DNA from: CAWCPR01 sp963797475
GTDB lineage: Bacteria; Chloroflexota; Anaerolineae; Anaerolineales; UBA4823
Length of the DNA: 64,000 nucleotides
Direction of reading: 5' to 3'
Assembly: GCA_963797475.1 (NCBI GenBank)
Contig: CAWCPR010000003.1
Coordinates: 1,240,001-1,304,000 of the forward strand
The position numbers and the translations under genes were made by a program. The notes below the pieces were generated by a model. That model did not search any database. It was not told the DNA's origin and saw only the letters and a program-made list of their open reading frames with translations. Positions 47,027-57,778 of this stretch are shown one piece after another (the stretch's first letter is position 1; each line of letters starts with the position of its first letter).

Positions 47027-50000
47027 CACAATTTCAAGACCAATTCAATTTGCTCACCCGTAAAATGCTCTCGCTTGGAAAGCTGTGGGAGTTTGCAAAA
47101 TTCGAGCCGAACAAGCAGCAGCAAGATGCCATTGAGCACGTGGATGGCCCGTTGTATCTGACAGCCGGACCAGGTTCGGGCAAGACACGCGTCCTACTGT
47201 GGCGGACCGTCAATTTGATCGTCTTTCACGGGGTGAAGCCAGAGGAAATTTTTCTTTCGACCTTCACCGAAAAAGCCGCCCACCAGCTAAAAGAGGGGCT
47301 GCGTTCGTTGTTGGGATATGTGACCAACATCAACACCCAGCCGTACGATCTTACCCCCATGTACATCGGCACCGTACATTCCCTCTGCCAGCGGATTCTC
47401 TCCGACCGGCGGCGCTTTTTCGTCGACCGGCACCGCAATCGCCCGCCCCAACTGGTGGACGAGCTTGGGCAGTATTTTCATCTCTCTAAGAACCGGGTCT
47501 GGGCGGCGGTTACTCAGCAGGCCGGGTTGGATGAAAATCCGAACGTTACGATCAACGCGTATCTGGGATATCGCTTCCCCATCGAAACATCTGGCGGTTA
47601 ATAACTGCCGGGCGATATTCAACCGCTTTTCGGAAGAATGCATCGACCCGGAGCGGGCCCTGGCCCATTTGGAGTCTGGCGATCCGTCGACGATCGCTCA
47701 TTTTGAGCGTTATGGCCTGGCTCCCCAGCAGGTCTCGCTGGTCCTGCGCCTGTACGTCGCCTATCGCGAGTGCCTCCAGGTGAGCGGCAACCTGCGCCTG
47801 ACGGACTTTGCCCTGCTCCAACAGGAAGCCTTTAACGTGTTGGAGCAGTTCGACGGGTCAGGAAGCGTTTTCAAGCACGTGATCGTCGACGAGTACCAGG
47901 ATACCAACACCATCCAGGAACGCATTTTCTTCAAGCTGGCGGAAGGCCACCAGAATATCTGCGTGGTAGGGGATGACGACCAGGCGCTCTACCGGTTCCG
48001 CGGGGCGACGGTGGAGAACCACGTCGAGTTCCCGTCCCGCTGCCGGCAGTACCTTAAATGCTCCCCGCGCCGGATATCCCTGGATACCAATTACCGCTCG
48101 CGCAACCGCATTGTAGAGTTCTACACGTCTTTCATCCACCAAACCAATTGGGAAAAACCAACCGGCGGAGCTTATCGAGTCGTCGACAAGGAAATCCACG
48201 CCTACCGCGTTGACGGCCTCCCGTCAGTGGTGGCCAGCGCGCCGGATAAGCCGGATCAGGTCTGCGCCGAAGTGGCGGCATTAGTGAAACAAATACTCGA
48301 CCAGGGCAAAGTTGAGAATCCCAACCAGATCGCTTTCCTCTTTCCGAGTTTGAAATATGAAGGCGAGATGGTCGCCGCGGTGCGCAGGATGAAAGACGCA
48401 CTGGAAGCCGTTGGGCTGCGCGTTTATGCGCCTCGCGCGCGGGCGTTTCCTCGAAGTGGACGAGTCCTGACTGATGTTTTTGGCTTGCTCATCCAGATTT
48501 TCGGTCACCCTCCGGCAGGCGAGTTCAGAGGCCGGGACTACGAGCGGTTTCAGGATTGGGTGGGCCAGGCTGAAAGACAGGGCCAAAACCTGATCGACGC
48601 CGACCCGCTGCTCAAGCGGTACATTCGCGACTTACACATCGAATTGGAGAACGCTCGCAGCGATTACCAGGCGCTCATGGGGGCGTTGGAAAGCCGCCAC
48701 TGGACGGCAGGCGATCCCTACCGCCCCGATACGATGAAGCGCGTTCTTTACAATGCCGCCGGCCTTTCCGAGCGCGGTAAGCGCCTGATGGCCAGCGTCC
48801 ACCTTGACCGCCTGGCGCAAGAACGGCTGGCGCACGGCAATCCACTGACCCTGGCGTACATCGTCAAGCGCGTGACCTCCATCGACTGGACGATTTCTGG
48901 ATGTGTTCTACCGTTTGTGTGGGTTCGAGCATTTCAAGCGTATGTTCGATGAGGCCGAACAAAGAGGCGACGAGGGCCTGGTGAGCAACCTGGGATTGAT
49001 CACCCAATATCTGGCGCGCTTCGTGGACGAGCGCATCTCGCTCATCACGGCCGATCTGCTGGTGGAAAAGGTTTTTCAGCAGGTGTTTTTTGCCTTCATT
49101 TTTGCGCTCTTCCGCCTGGGCGAGACCGAGCTTGAAAATGCCGAAGACCCCTTCCCAAAAGGCCGCATCCCCTTCCTGACGATCCACCAGGCCAAAGGGT
49201 TGGAGTTTCCGGTCGTTGTGCTTGGCAACCTGCGTAAAGATGATCGCGGGCCCAACCGCATCGAACAAATCGTCCGCCCGTTGGTCGACCGCGAGCCCGG
49301 CGAGCCGCTCGATCGCATGTCGGAATTCGACGTCATGCGCATGTTTTACGTGGCGCTTTCAAGAGCGAAGAATTTGCTCGTCCTGGCCCACTTTAAGGGC
49401 AGCGGCCAACGCATCAATCCCCCCTTCCAGGCTTTGCTCGACGGTCAATTTCCGCGTATTTCAGATTTGAACCTGGGGACTCTGCCGCCTACCAGGCTGA
49501 AGAGAGTAAGCAATCCCCAAATCTTATTCTTTCACCTCCGATTTCCTGATGTATAAACGCTGCCCGCGCCAGTTTATGATCTTCCGAAAATTCGGCTTCG
49601 TCCCGGCCCGCAGCTTGACGATGTTTTTCGGCAGCCTGGTCCACCGCACGTTGGAAGACCTTCACCATGAGCTGATCCAGCGCAGGAGCCAGGTATGAGT
49701 GAAAAAAAGGTTCAAGAGAATTGCGAATACGAATTCGAGATGGAGAACTTCATCCGCCAGGTCTTCGAGCAGAATTACGAGGAGCTGCGCCTGGATTCAG
49801 GCCACGCCATCTCGCCGGACGTCAAGCAGACCGCCCTGAACCAGGTGCTGCTTTACTGGCGAATTCTGCGCGAGATCGCAGAAAACGTCACCGATACCGA
49901 AGTGCGATTAAGCCTGCCCGGGACAAGAAACGCCTCGCGGGCGGGAATACACCATCGAAGGGGTGGTGGACATCCTGCGCGACAAGGATCGCACGGTGAT

Positions 50001-50589
50001 GTACGATATCAAGACGCATAACGCCGATTACGTGCGCGCCAACCTGCCCATGTACGAACAGCAGTTGAACGTGTATGCCCATATCTGGCAAAAGCTGCGT
50101 CACCAGCCGCTGGATGAGATGGCGGTCATCGCCACCGACTTTCCCGAAAGCGTCCAGAACGCCCTGACCAATGAAAATGAGCAGGAGCTGGTATATGCTT
50201 TAAGCCAGTGGGAACCGGTGGTGCCGATTGGGTTTGACCCCATCGAGTTCGACCAGACGGTGAAGGAATTTGGTGAAGTCGTCGACGAGATCGAAGATGG
50301 GCGCTTTTCCCCGCCCCCATTGGAGATCCTGAACGTCCTGATGCCCGGCTCGCGCAGCGGGCGCTTTGCCACCCAGGTCTGCCGTAACTGCGACGCGCGC
50401 TTTTCCTGTTCCTCTTACCGCCAGTATTCCTGGCAGGCCGGGCGGAAGATCGCCGAACGCCCGCTGATGCAATACTTTGTCGATTCCCAGAGCGACGGTG
50501 AACAGGAAGCCTGGCGGGCGGCCAATTTAGACGCCGCCTCCGACGCTGGCAGCCTGCGCGCCGATTTCACTACCAGACAGAATTGCTGA
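47023..50589 (+). CDS. UvrD-type SF1A helicase fused to Fe-S PD-(D/E)XK nuclease (several frameshifts)
   Basis: This is an AddA/RecB-like enzyme of about 1190 residues for DNA unwinding and end processing. The pieces are 47023-47601, about 47570-48952, 48903-49556, a short frame around 49530-49698, 49695-50021 and 49963-50589. Helicase motifs are AGPGSGKT (48-55), IVDEYQDTN, VVGDDDQALYRFRGA, LDTNYRSRN and VALSRAKNLLVLA. The C-terminal nuclease begins YSFTSDFLMYKRCPRQFMIF and has GVVDILRDKDR with YDIKTHN (metal and catalytic Lys). The lone Cys of KRCPRQ plus CRNCDARFSC supplies four ligands for an AddB/Cas4-type 4Fe-4S cluster. An ATGA at 49695 could instead mark two coupled genes. Confidence 0.82.
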
Positions 50590-50591
50590 AT

Positions 50592-51180
50592 ATGCCCGAG
50601 AACCAGGAAGAACAAAATCAGCCCGAGCCTTTGACGGTTTACACGATTGGCCACAGCAATGTCCCAGCGAATAAGCTGGTCGATTTGCTGCAGCGTCACG
50701 GGATTCTAAGTGGTCGTGGATGTGCGCTCATCCCCCTACAGCCAGTATTCTCCGCAGTACAACCGGGAACTGCTGGAAAAAACTTTGAAAGAAGCGGGCA
50801 TTGAATACCGGTTCGCAGGCGATCACCTGGGCGGGCGTCCGAAAGACCCCACCTGTTACAAAGACGGCCAAGCGCCGGACGGCAAAACCGATTACCTGCA
50901 CCAGGTGGATTACCCGGCGGTGATGACCCGGGATTGGTACCAGAAGGGCATCCAGCGGTTGGTCGAAATCGCCAGCGATCGACGCGCCGCTACCCTTTGC
51001 AGCGAAGAAGACCCGGCTCGCTGCCACCGTCACCACCTGATCGGCAAAACCCTGGTTCAGAAAAATGTCCGGGTGCTGCATATTCGCGGCGATGGCAACT
51101 TGATCAAGGATCAATTGCTTCCGGACCTGCCGGAAGAACCCCCCGCCAAACAATTGTCCTTCTTTAAGGAGCATCTATGA
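50592..51180 (+). CDS. DUF488 protein, copy 1 (one frameshift)
   Basis: A DUF488-family protein of about 195 residues, function unknown. It starts two bases after the nuclease stop (ATG 50592). The pieces are 50592 to about 50710 (TVYTIGHSNVPANKLVDLLQ) and 50710-51180 (VVDVRSSPYSQYSPQYNREL, GDHLGGRPKD, LCSEEDPARCHRHHL). The YTIGHS, DVRS.PYS and LCSE.DP..CHR blocks define the family and contain a conserved Cys/His pair. It overlaps the next DUF488 gene by four bases (ATGA). Confidence 0.82.
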
Positions 51181-51615
51181 AGTTGTATACCATCGGCTTC
51201 ACAAAAAAGACTGCCAAACAATTTTTCGAGCTTTTGAAAGGGAACGACGTCGAATGCCTGGTGGACATCCGTCTGCATCCGGACGGGCAGCTTGCCGGCT
51301 TTACCAAGAAAGGGGACTTGCGTTATTTTTTGGAAGAATTGATCGGCTGCGACTACCGCCACGAGCTGCGCCTTGCGCCAAGCGATGAAATTCTCAAAAC
51401 CTATCGCAAGGATCACAACTGGGTTAAGTAATGAAAACGCATTTGACCAATTGATGGATCAACGCGGCATCCCGGAGATGCTGGACCGTGCCTTTTTCGA
51501 GGAAAAAGTTTGCTGCCTGCTGTGCAGCGAAGACACCCCCAAGCAGTGTCACCGCCGGCTGGTAGCTGAACGCCTGGCGCGCGCCTGGGGAGACGTGCAG
51601 GTCATTCACTTGTAG
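51177..51615 (+). CDS. DUF488 protein, copy 2 (one frameshift)
   Basis: A shorter DUF488 relative of about 145 residues, translationally coupled to copy 1. It reads MKLYTIGFTKKTAKQFFELL, LVDIRLHPDGQLAGF and, after a shift near 51428, LLCSEDTPKQCHRRLVAERL. It diverges from copy 1 (IGFT for IGHS, DIRL for DVRS), so the pair is an old duplication or two specialised subunits of a heteromer. Both keep the C-terminal Cys-x-x-His motif region. Confidence 0.8.
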
Positions 51616-51635
51616 CTTTTCAGGGGACTGGCATC

Positions 51636-52386
51636 ATGATCACAACGCTGATTATCACTGACCTGACCCGCATGGGCGGCAACCGAGTATGCATCGCCTG
51701 GCGTGACCCCAGGACGGGCTAACGATCCGTCCTAAGTTTACCGGCAGTATCATTACTGAAGATTGGCTTTATGACCATGGAGAGGCTATCATCCGGCCTT
51801 TTGCCCGCCTCCAACTCGATCTGCTCCAGTATCAGCCTGATCCACCGCATACAGAGGATTGGGTCATTCGAGATGATTACCGGTTTATTAGCATTTGCTT
51901 GACCAACAGGAAAGGTGTAGCCTACTGGAGCGCATCCTTGATCCGGATGTTTCGAGCATCTTCGGGCGGAAATCCAGGTCAATCCTGGCTGTTACATTCG
52001 TGAACACGAGGGGTCTCGCTCTTTAGGCACTGCGCGTAGCGTGCGAAATCAACTTTGTGATGACACTTCCAACGCGAAGATATGAAATTGGGAATACCGG
52101 ATTGAATTTACCGATTCCACTGGCTGCGGATACAATTTGGCGGTGACGGATTTGGCCTTTCGTTATCTGATCGACGACATGCGCGAGCAACAGAGTTTGA
52201 CTACCGGGCAAATTGGATGGCGTCTTTTCCAAAACTTCCGTGGTAGTGATGTTTACCTGCGCATCGGGCTTACCCGGCCCACCTGGCAAAAGCACCCACA
52301 TCGCTGCTTCCTGGCAGATCAACGGGGTATACACTTTTCCCGATTACCTGGAGGGTCGCTGTTTTGCGGATTTTGGAAGAAGATAG
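51636..52386 (+). CDS. Dual OB-fold domain protein (frameshifted)
   Basis: A protein of about 250 residues resembling, from memory, the family called dual OB domain-containing protein. It begins MITTLIITDLTRMGGNRVCI and continues in a second frame as IRPKFTGSIITEDWLYDHGE, RPFARLQLDLLQYQPDPPHT and EDWVIRDDYRFIS. Shifts lie near 51720 and between 51990 and 52130. The C-terminal part is LAVTDLAFRYLIDDMREQQS, VYLRIGLTRPTWQ and INGVYTFPDYLEGR, ending at TAG 52386. OB folds suggest nucleic-acid binding. It lies 20 bp after DUF488 copy 2. Confidence 0.6.
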
Positions 52387-52414
52387 AAGACAGTTACGTC
52401 GCGGAGCAAACATC

Positions 52415-52852
52415 GTGAAATACAAAAGAATAAAAGACAAGACCATAACGCCCAACCTTGATCTCGCCGTTACCAGTTCAATCCAGGATATTCCAGTGGT
52501 AAATCTCGAAGAGGGGATGCCCACCGTGGACCTAGCCTTGCGCAGGCTTCAGGCAGCCATCACGACGCACAAGAGAAAAGGCGCTACAGTCCTGAAAATC
52601 ATCCATGGCTATGGGTCCAGCGGCATCGGTGGGAAAATCAAGTTTCAGGCGCATAAATTCTTGCGCCAAATGGTAACCAGGAAAGAAATCGTCAACTACA
52701 TTCCAGGTGAAGAATTTGATCGAACGAGCATTTTTTTACAATATCGGAGCGATTTCCCGCAAATTGATTGGGATCCTGATTTTGGAAGAAAACAACCGTG
52801 GTATTACGATTGTCTTGATCCAGAAAGCGAGCCAGTAAACGATGTCTATTGA
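52415..52852 (+). CDS. Smr-domain protein
   Basis: A 145-residue protein with a C-terminal Smr (small MutS-related) domain, which in other proteins has DNA- or RNA-nicking activity. The domain shows VDLALRRLQAAITTHKRKGA, then VLKIIHGYGSSGIGGKIK with the conserved HGxG loop. It starts at GTG 52415 with GGAG about nine bases upstream. The C-terminus (DPDFGRKQPWYYDCLDPES) is acidic. It overlaps the start of mod by 11 bp, so it is probably co-translated with the type III system. It has no MutS domain. Confidence 0.8.
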   Translation: MKYKRIKDKTITPNLDLAVTSSIQDIPVVNLEEGMPTVDLALRRLQAAITTHKRKGATVLKIIHGYGSSGIGGKIKFQAHKFLRQMVTRKEIVNYIPGEEFDRTSIFLQYRSDFPQIDWDPDFGRKQPWYYDCLDPESEPVNDVY

Positions 52853-54690
52853 AAAACTCCGCCCTTCCTTCACCTTTACCGAAGACCGCCTGGCCGAGCT
52901 GCGCGGGATGGTGCCCGAAGCCTTCGCCGACGGCAAGATCAACTGGGATACCCTGCGCGAAGCCCTGGGCGAATACCTGGAAGACGAGAATCAGGAGCAC
53001 TTTGGCCTGTCCTGGCCCGGCAAGCGCGAGGCCCGCCGGCTGGCTAGCCTGCCAAGTAAGGGCACGCTTGTCCCCCAGCCTGGACAAGGCGTAAACGAAG
53101 ATGCCACACATAATATTTTCATTGAAGGCGATAACCTGGATGTGCTCGCTGCTGCAAAAAAGTTATGCTGGTCGCATCAAACTGGTTTATCTCACCCTCC
53201 CTACAATACTGGTCACGATTTTGTATATTCGGATGATTTCAAATAATTTTCTAACCGATCAATGAAAAACGGACAAATTCTGTTGATGATACTGGTCAAA
53301 TCTTTGAACTACAAATACAAAGTCTAGCGGGCGCTTTCACTCTAATTGGCTCAACATTATATACCCAAGGTTAAACTTTTATCGAGAAACTTGCTCAGTA
53401 ATGATGGTGCGATTTTTGTTACTATTGATGATAACGAGCTTCATAATCTGCGCATGGTGATGGATGAAGTATTTGGAGAAGAGAAGTTGATAGGATGCAT
53501 CGTATGGCAACATAGTATTCAAGGGAAAAATGAAGCTTAAGGCAAACCCCTCCATCACAATTACATTTTGGCCTACTCTCGAACTACTGATTTTATCCCC
53601 AGCCTGATGCCAAGAACCGATGAGCACAATAAGGCATATTCAAATCCAGATAATGATCCAAAGGGACCTTGGCGATCTGGTGATAAGAAGTCCACATTAT
53701 CGTGAAAATTTGTGCTTTGATATCGTTACACCTTCCGGGAAAAAGATTTCCCCGCCTGCTAACGGGTGGCGCTGGAGCAAAGATTTAGTAGAAAACAAGA
53801 TAAAAGACGGAGAAATTGTTTTTGTGGATAATGAAACAAGAATAGTTAGGAAGATTTTTTTGAGAGAACAACAAGGTAGAATTCCAGAAAGCATATGGTT
53901 TGGTAAGGAAGTGGGAACCACCAGGCAAGCAGCCCAAGAACTCAAGGAATTGTTTAATGGCGTTGCGCCGTTTGATACTCCTAAACCCACTTCTTTGCTT
54001 GAAAAAGTTTTTCAAGTAGTTTCTCTTTCGGATGGTGATATTGTTTTAGATTTTTTTGCCGGTTCGTGTTCAACTGCCCATGCGGTTCTGAATGCGGATC
54101 ATAATGATCACGAAGAAATTAGGTTCATTATGGTGCAACTTCAAAAATCCATGCAAGATGGATCGATAGCTAGAGAAAAAGGTTTTCGTACGGTTTCTCA
54201 AATCGGCATCGAGAGAATAAAACGGGTAATTCAAAAAATAATTCAAGACAATACTACCCATCTGCCATTGAACGGGAGTGAAGATTTAGGTCTTAGAGTG
54301 TATGGATTGGACATTTCTAACTTTAAAGATTGGCAACTCTATACTGAAAGATATTCAACTCAACTAGAATTAAGTTCTCTCAAGCTGAAACTCCATTCCA
54401 GGTCCAATTGGTATTCCAAAGAACCTACTCACGAGATCCTTCTCCTGCAAGGCTTTCCGCTTGACAGTCGTTTCCGTCCTCTTCTTGAATACTCTCATAA
54501 CCATGTACAAGAAGTGACCTCCGACTTTTGTCAACACCGGCTTTACGTTTGCCTGGAAAATCAAATCCATCACAAAACTGTGGATAACCTGCACCTGCGC
54601 CCCGAAGACGTGTTCGTCTGCCTGGACAGCGCCCTGAGCGACGAAGCCAAGATTACCCTGGCCGATCGCGTAAACCTCAAGGTCATCTAA
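52842..54690 (+). CDS. mod: Type III restriction-modification methylase Mod (frameshifted)
   Basis: The modification and recognition subunit of a type III system, about 615 residues if repaired. It begins MSIEKLRPSFTFTEDRLAEL. The main downstream piece is 53620-54690. Adding one G near 53197 restores VYL(D)PPYNTGHDFVYSDDF, the methylase motif IV. Further shifts lie near 53150 and between 53245 and 53350, and a TAA at 53538 interrupts GKNEA/GKPLHHN. Motif I is LDFFAGSCSTAHAV and FKDWQLYTERYS-like blocks follow. The 53.2-54.5 kb middle is visibly richer in A/T than either end, which suggests that the target-recognition part was exchanged. The start overlaps Smr by 11 bp and res follows 10 bp after the stop. 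Confidence 0.85.
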
Positions 54691-54700
54691 AGAAACTCCG

Positions 54701-57700
54701 ATGGCCAAAGAACTGCGCTTACAATTTGACCCCAACCAGAAGCACCAGCTCGACGCGGTGGAGAGCGTCGTGCGTCTCTTCGAGGGCCTCCCGTGCCGCG
54801 AAGCGGCTTTTGCCCTGGGCTACGACGTCGTTCCCAACCTGCCACCCTTCGAAACCTTGAGCGAGAGCCTGGCTCTACGACAACCTGCGCCAGATGCAGC
54901 AGGAGAACGACATCGCCACCGACCTGGCGGGCATGCTGGACGTGGATGAGGGCATGGTCATCGAAGGAGTCGGCGATCGAATCCTGGCGGCATACCCGAG
55001 CTTCACCATCGAGATGGAAACCGGCACCGGCAAGACCTACGTCTACCTGCGCACGATCTACGAGCTGCGCAAGCATTACGGCTTCAGCAAGTTCATCGTC
55101 GTCGTGCCCAGCATCGCCATCTACGAAGGCGTGATCAAGAACTTCAAGATCACCCAGCGACCACTTCCGCGCCCTCTACGGAAACGAGACCGTCAATCTG
55201 ACCGAGTACGACGGCGCCCGCTCAGCCAGCTGCGCGGCTTTGCCACTTCCACCTTCGTTGAAATTCTGGTGATCACCCTCGATTCGTTCAACAAGACCTC
55301 CAACGTGATCTTCAAGCCGTCCGAGAAGCTGCCCGGCGAGCGCCTGCCCTATCGAGTACATCCAGGAGACCCGCCCGATCCTGATCCTGGACGAGCCGCA
55401 GAACATGGAGTCGGAAAAGGCGCACGAAGCCTTGCGCACCCTGCACCCGCTGTTTGCCCTGCGCTACACTGCCACCCACCGCACCAAGCCCCAACCTGGT
55501 CTACCGCCTGACGCCATTCGACGCCTACCGCCTGAACCTGGTCAAGAAAATCCAGGTGTACGGCGTCACCGAACGCGAGAACTTCAACCAGCCTTCCTGG
55601 CCCTGCAAGAAGATCACCCTGGATGGCGGCGATCAAGGCACCGGGCCGCATGAAGACCTACGTCGAAGATCGTGGCCGCCTCGAAGGAAGTCGAGCTCGT
55701 CTCTCAAACATGGTGAAGACCTGTACGCCAAAACCGAGCGGGACGAACACCAGGGCGGATACAAGGTGGTCGAGATCAACGCCGCAGAGACAATTTCATC
55801 GAATTTGAGAACGGCATCAGCCTCATTCTAAACGAGACCATCGGCCCTTCCCGCCCGGAGATTTTCCGCGCCCAGATCCGCAAGACCATCAAACAGCACA
55901 TGGAGATGCAGCAGCGCATGCAGCGCAAGGAATCAAGGTGCTCTCGCTGTTCTTCATCGACCGGGTGGCGAACTACACCGCCAAGGATGGCATCATCCGC
56001 CGGATCTTCGACGAAGAGTTCGAACGAACTCGAAGCACCAGTTACCCCTTCTACGCCCAGATGGAGGCCGAGGAAGTGCGCAGCGCCTACTTCGCCAAAA
56101 GCAAACCCAAGAAGGGCGAGACGAAGGCGAGGCCATCGACACCGACAGCCGCAATCAAGCCGAACGCGAAGCCGAAAAAGCCGCCTTCGAGCTGATCATG
56201 AAGCGACAAGGAGCGCCTGCTCTCTTTCTACGATGGAAAGATGAGCTGAAGAAAACCTGCTTCATCTTCGCCCACTCGGCCCTCAAAGAAGGCTGGGACA
56301 ACCCCAACGTCTTCCAGATTTGCACCCTCAACCAGACCGTCTCGCGAGATCAAGAAACGCCAGGAGATCGGGCGCGGCTTGCGCCTGGCGGTCAACCAGG
56401 ATGGCGTGCGCGTCTTCGAAGATGACGTCAATGTCCTCTCCGTCATCGCCAACGAAAGTTACCAGTCTTACGCTGCCAACCTGCAAACCGAATACGTTGA
56501 AGCCGGGCAGAGCTCCGCCGCCCAAGCCCACCAACGCAGAGGCGCGCCAGCGTCCGGCGCAACGAAGCAGATTTTCGCAAGACCAGGCGTTCCGCGATTT
56601 CTGGGCCAAGCTGCAGCGCCATACCAGCTACCGGATCAGGATTGACACCCCTGCACTGATCGAGCACTTGCATCGAACGTATCAGCAACCGCTCCACCCC
56701 GCAGGCGGTGATCGTGGTGGAGAAAGGCGATTTCGTCGTAAGCCGAGTACACCATCGAGCTTGGCTCTCGGTCGGCGATGAGAAGTGCCGGCTACGCAGA
56801 TCACGGTCAGAGACACACTGGGCGACGAGCAGCCAAAACACGCTCACGTTCGAGAACAAGGACCGACCTCTGCGAAGATTTTGAAGTGATGAGCGCCTGC
56901 GCGGCTACAAGATCGTCGAAGATCGTTGAGGACGGCGACAACTCACACGTCGTTTTCGGCAACGGGCAGACGCTTTACAAGTACAGCCCCGATCCACTTC
57001 CAGAGCGAGCAGGGACAGAAGCCCAGCGAACGCGGTCTGCGCCCCGCAGGAAAGCTACCCGGTCTTCAACCTGATCGACCGCGCCGCCAAAGAGACCGGC
57101 CTGACCCGCCCGACGCTCAACGAGATCTTCCGCGGCTTGAGCGACACGCAAAAAGCAGTCGATCTTCGCCAATCCGGAAGGCTTTGCCGGGCTGTTCATC
57201 ACCGAAATCAACAACGCCCTGGCCGACCACATCGCCGAGCGCATCGAATTCGTGATCACACCCGGCCCCGATCAAATGGGGCTACGACCTTGAAGACCTG
57301 TTCCCGCCCGAAAAAGAGTTTCCCGCAGAAGGAGCTGGTCGAGCGGCTCGCCAGCCGGCCTTTACGACCAGATCCAGATCGACTCCGATGTCGAAGAGCG
57401 CTTCGTGCAGCTACAAGCTCAACGAAGATGACAAGGTCGTGTTCTACTTCAAGTTCCCGCCGGCGTTCAAGATCGAATTCCCCCGCGTCATCGGCAATTA
57501 CAACCCTGATTGGGGTATCGCCCGCTACCGGGATGGCAAAATCCTCCTGGAGCTGGTGCGGGAGACCAAAGGTCGGGAAGAGCTGGATCTGCTGCGCTTC
57601 CCGCACGAAGCCCGCAAAATCCGCTGCGCGCAGAAGCACTTTAAATGCGGTGGGCATCGACTTCCGGGTGGTGTCGGACGACACCGCCGATTGGTGGCGG

Positions 57701-57742
57701 CCGGCGAACGAAACGCCCGGACAGGGAAATCTGGGTTTGTAG
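54701..57742 (+). CDS. res: Type III restriction enzyme Res subunit (heavily frameshifted)
   Basis: The ATP-dependent helicase-nuclease subunit of the type III system, about 1010 residues if repaired. Ten or more one-base shifts split it into pieces such as 54701-54949, 54894-55511, 55454-55831, 55938-56195 and 57388 on. The SF2 motif I is SFTIEMETGTGKTYVYLRTI, the DEAD-like box is ILILDEPQNM, and ALRYTATHR and ALKEGWDNPNVFQICTLNQT follow. The C-terminal nuclease has NPDWGIARYRDG and LELVRETKGREEL, the PD-(D/E)XK pattern of Res. Each break can be healed by one base, for example LP(Y)EYIQETRPILIL near 55340 and KGIKVLSLFFIDR near 55935. Whether the gene is functional cannot be decided here. 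Confidence 0.82.
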
Positions 57743-57778
57743 CAAGCTCGGGCCGCAGTTGGCTGGATAGGTGGCAGG

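Noticed and set aside
54701..57742. Programmed frameshifting in res
   Set aside because: There are far too many shifts, in both directions and without a common slippery site. Sequence error or decay is simpler.
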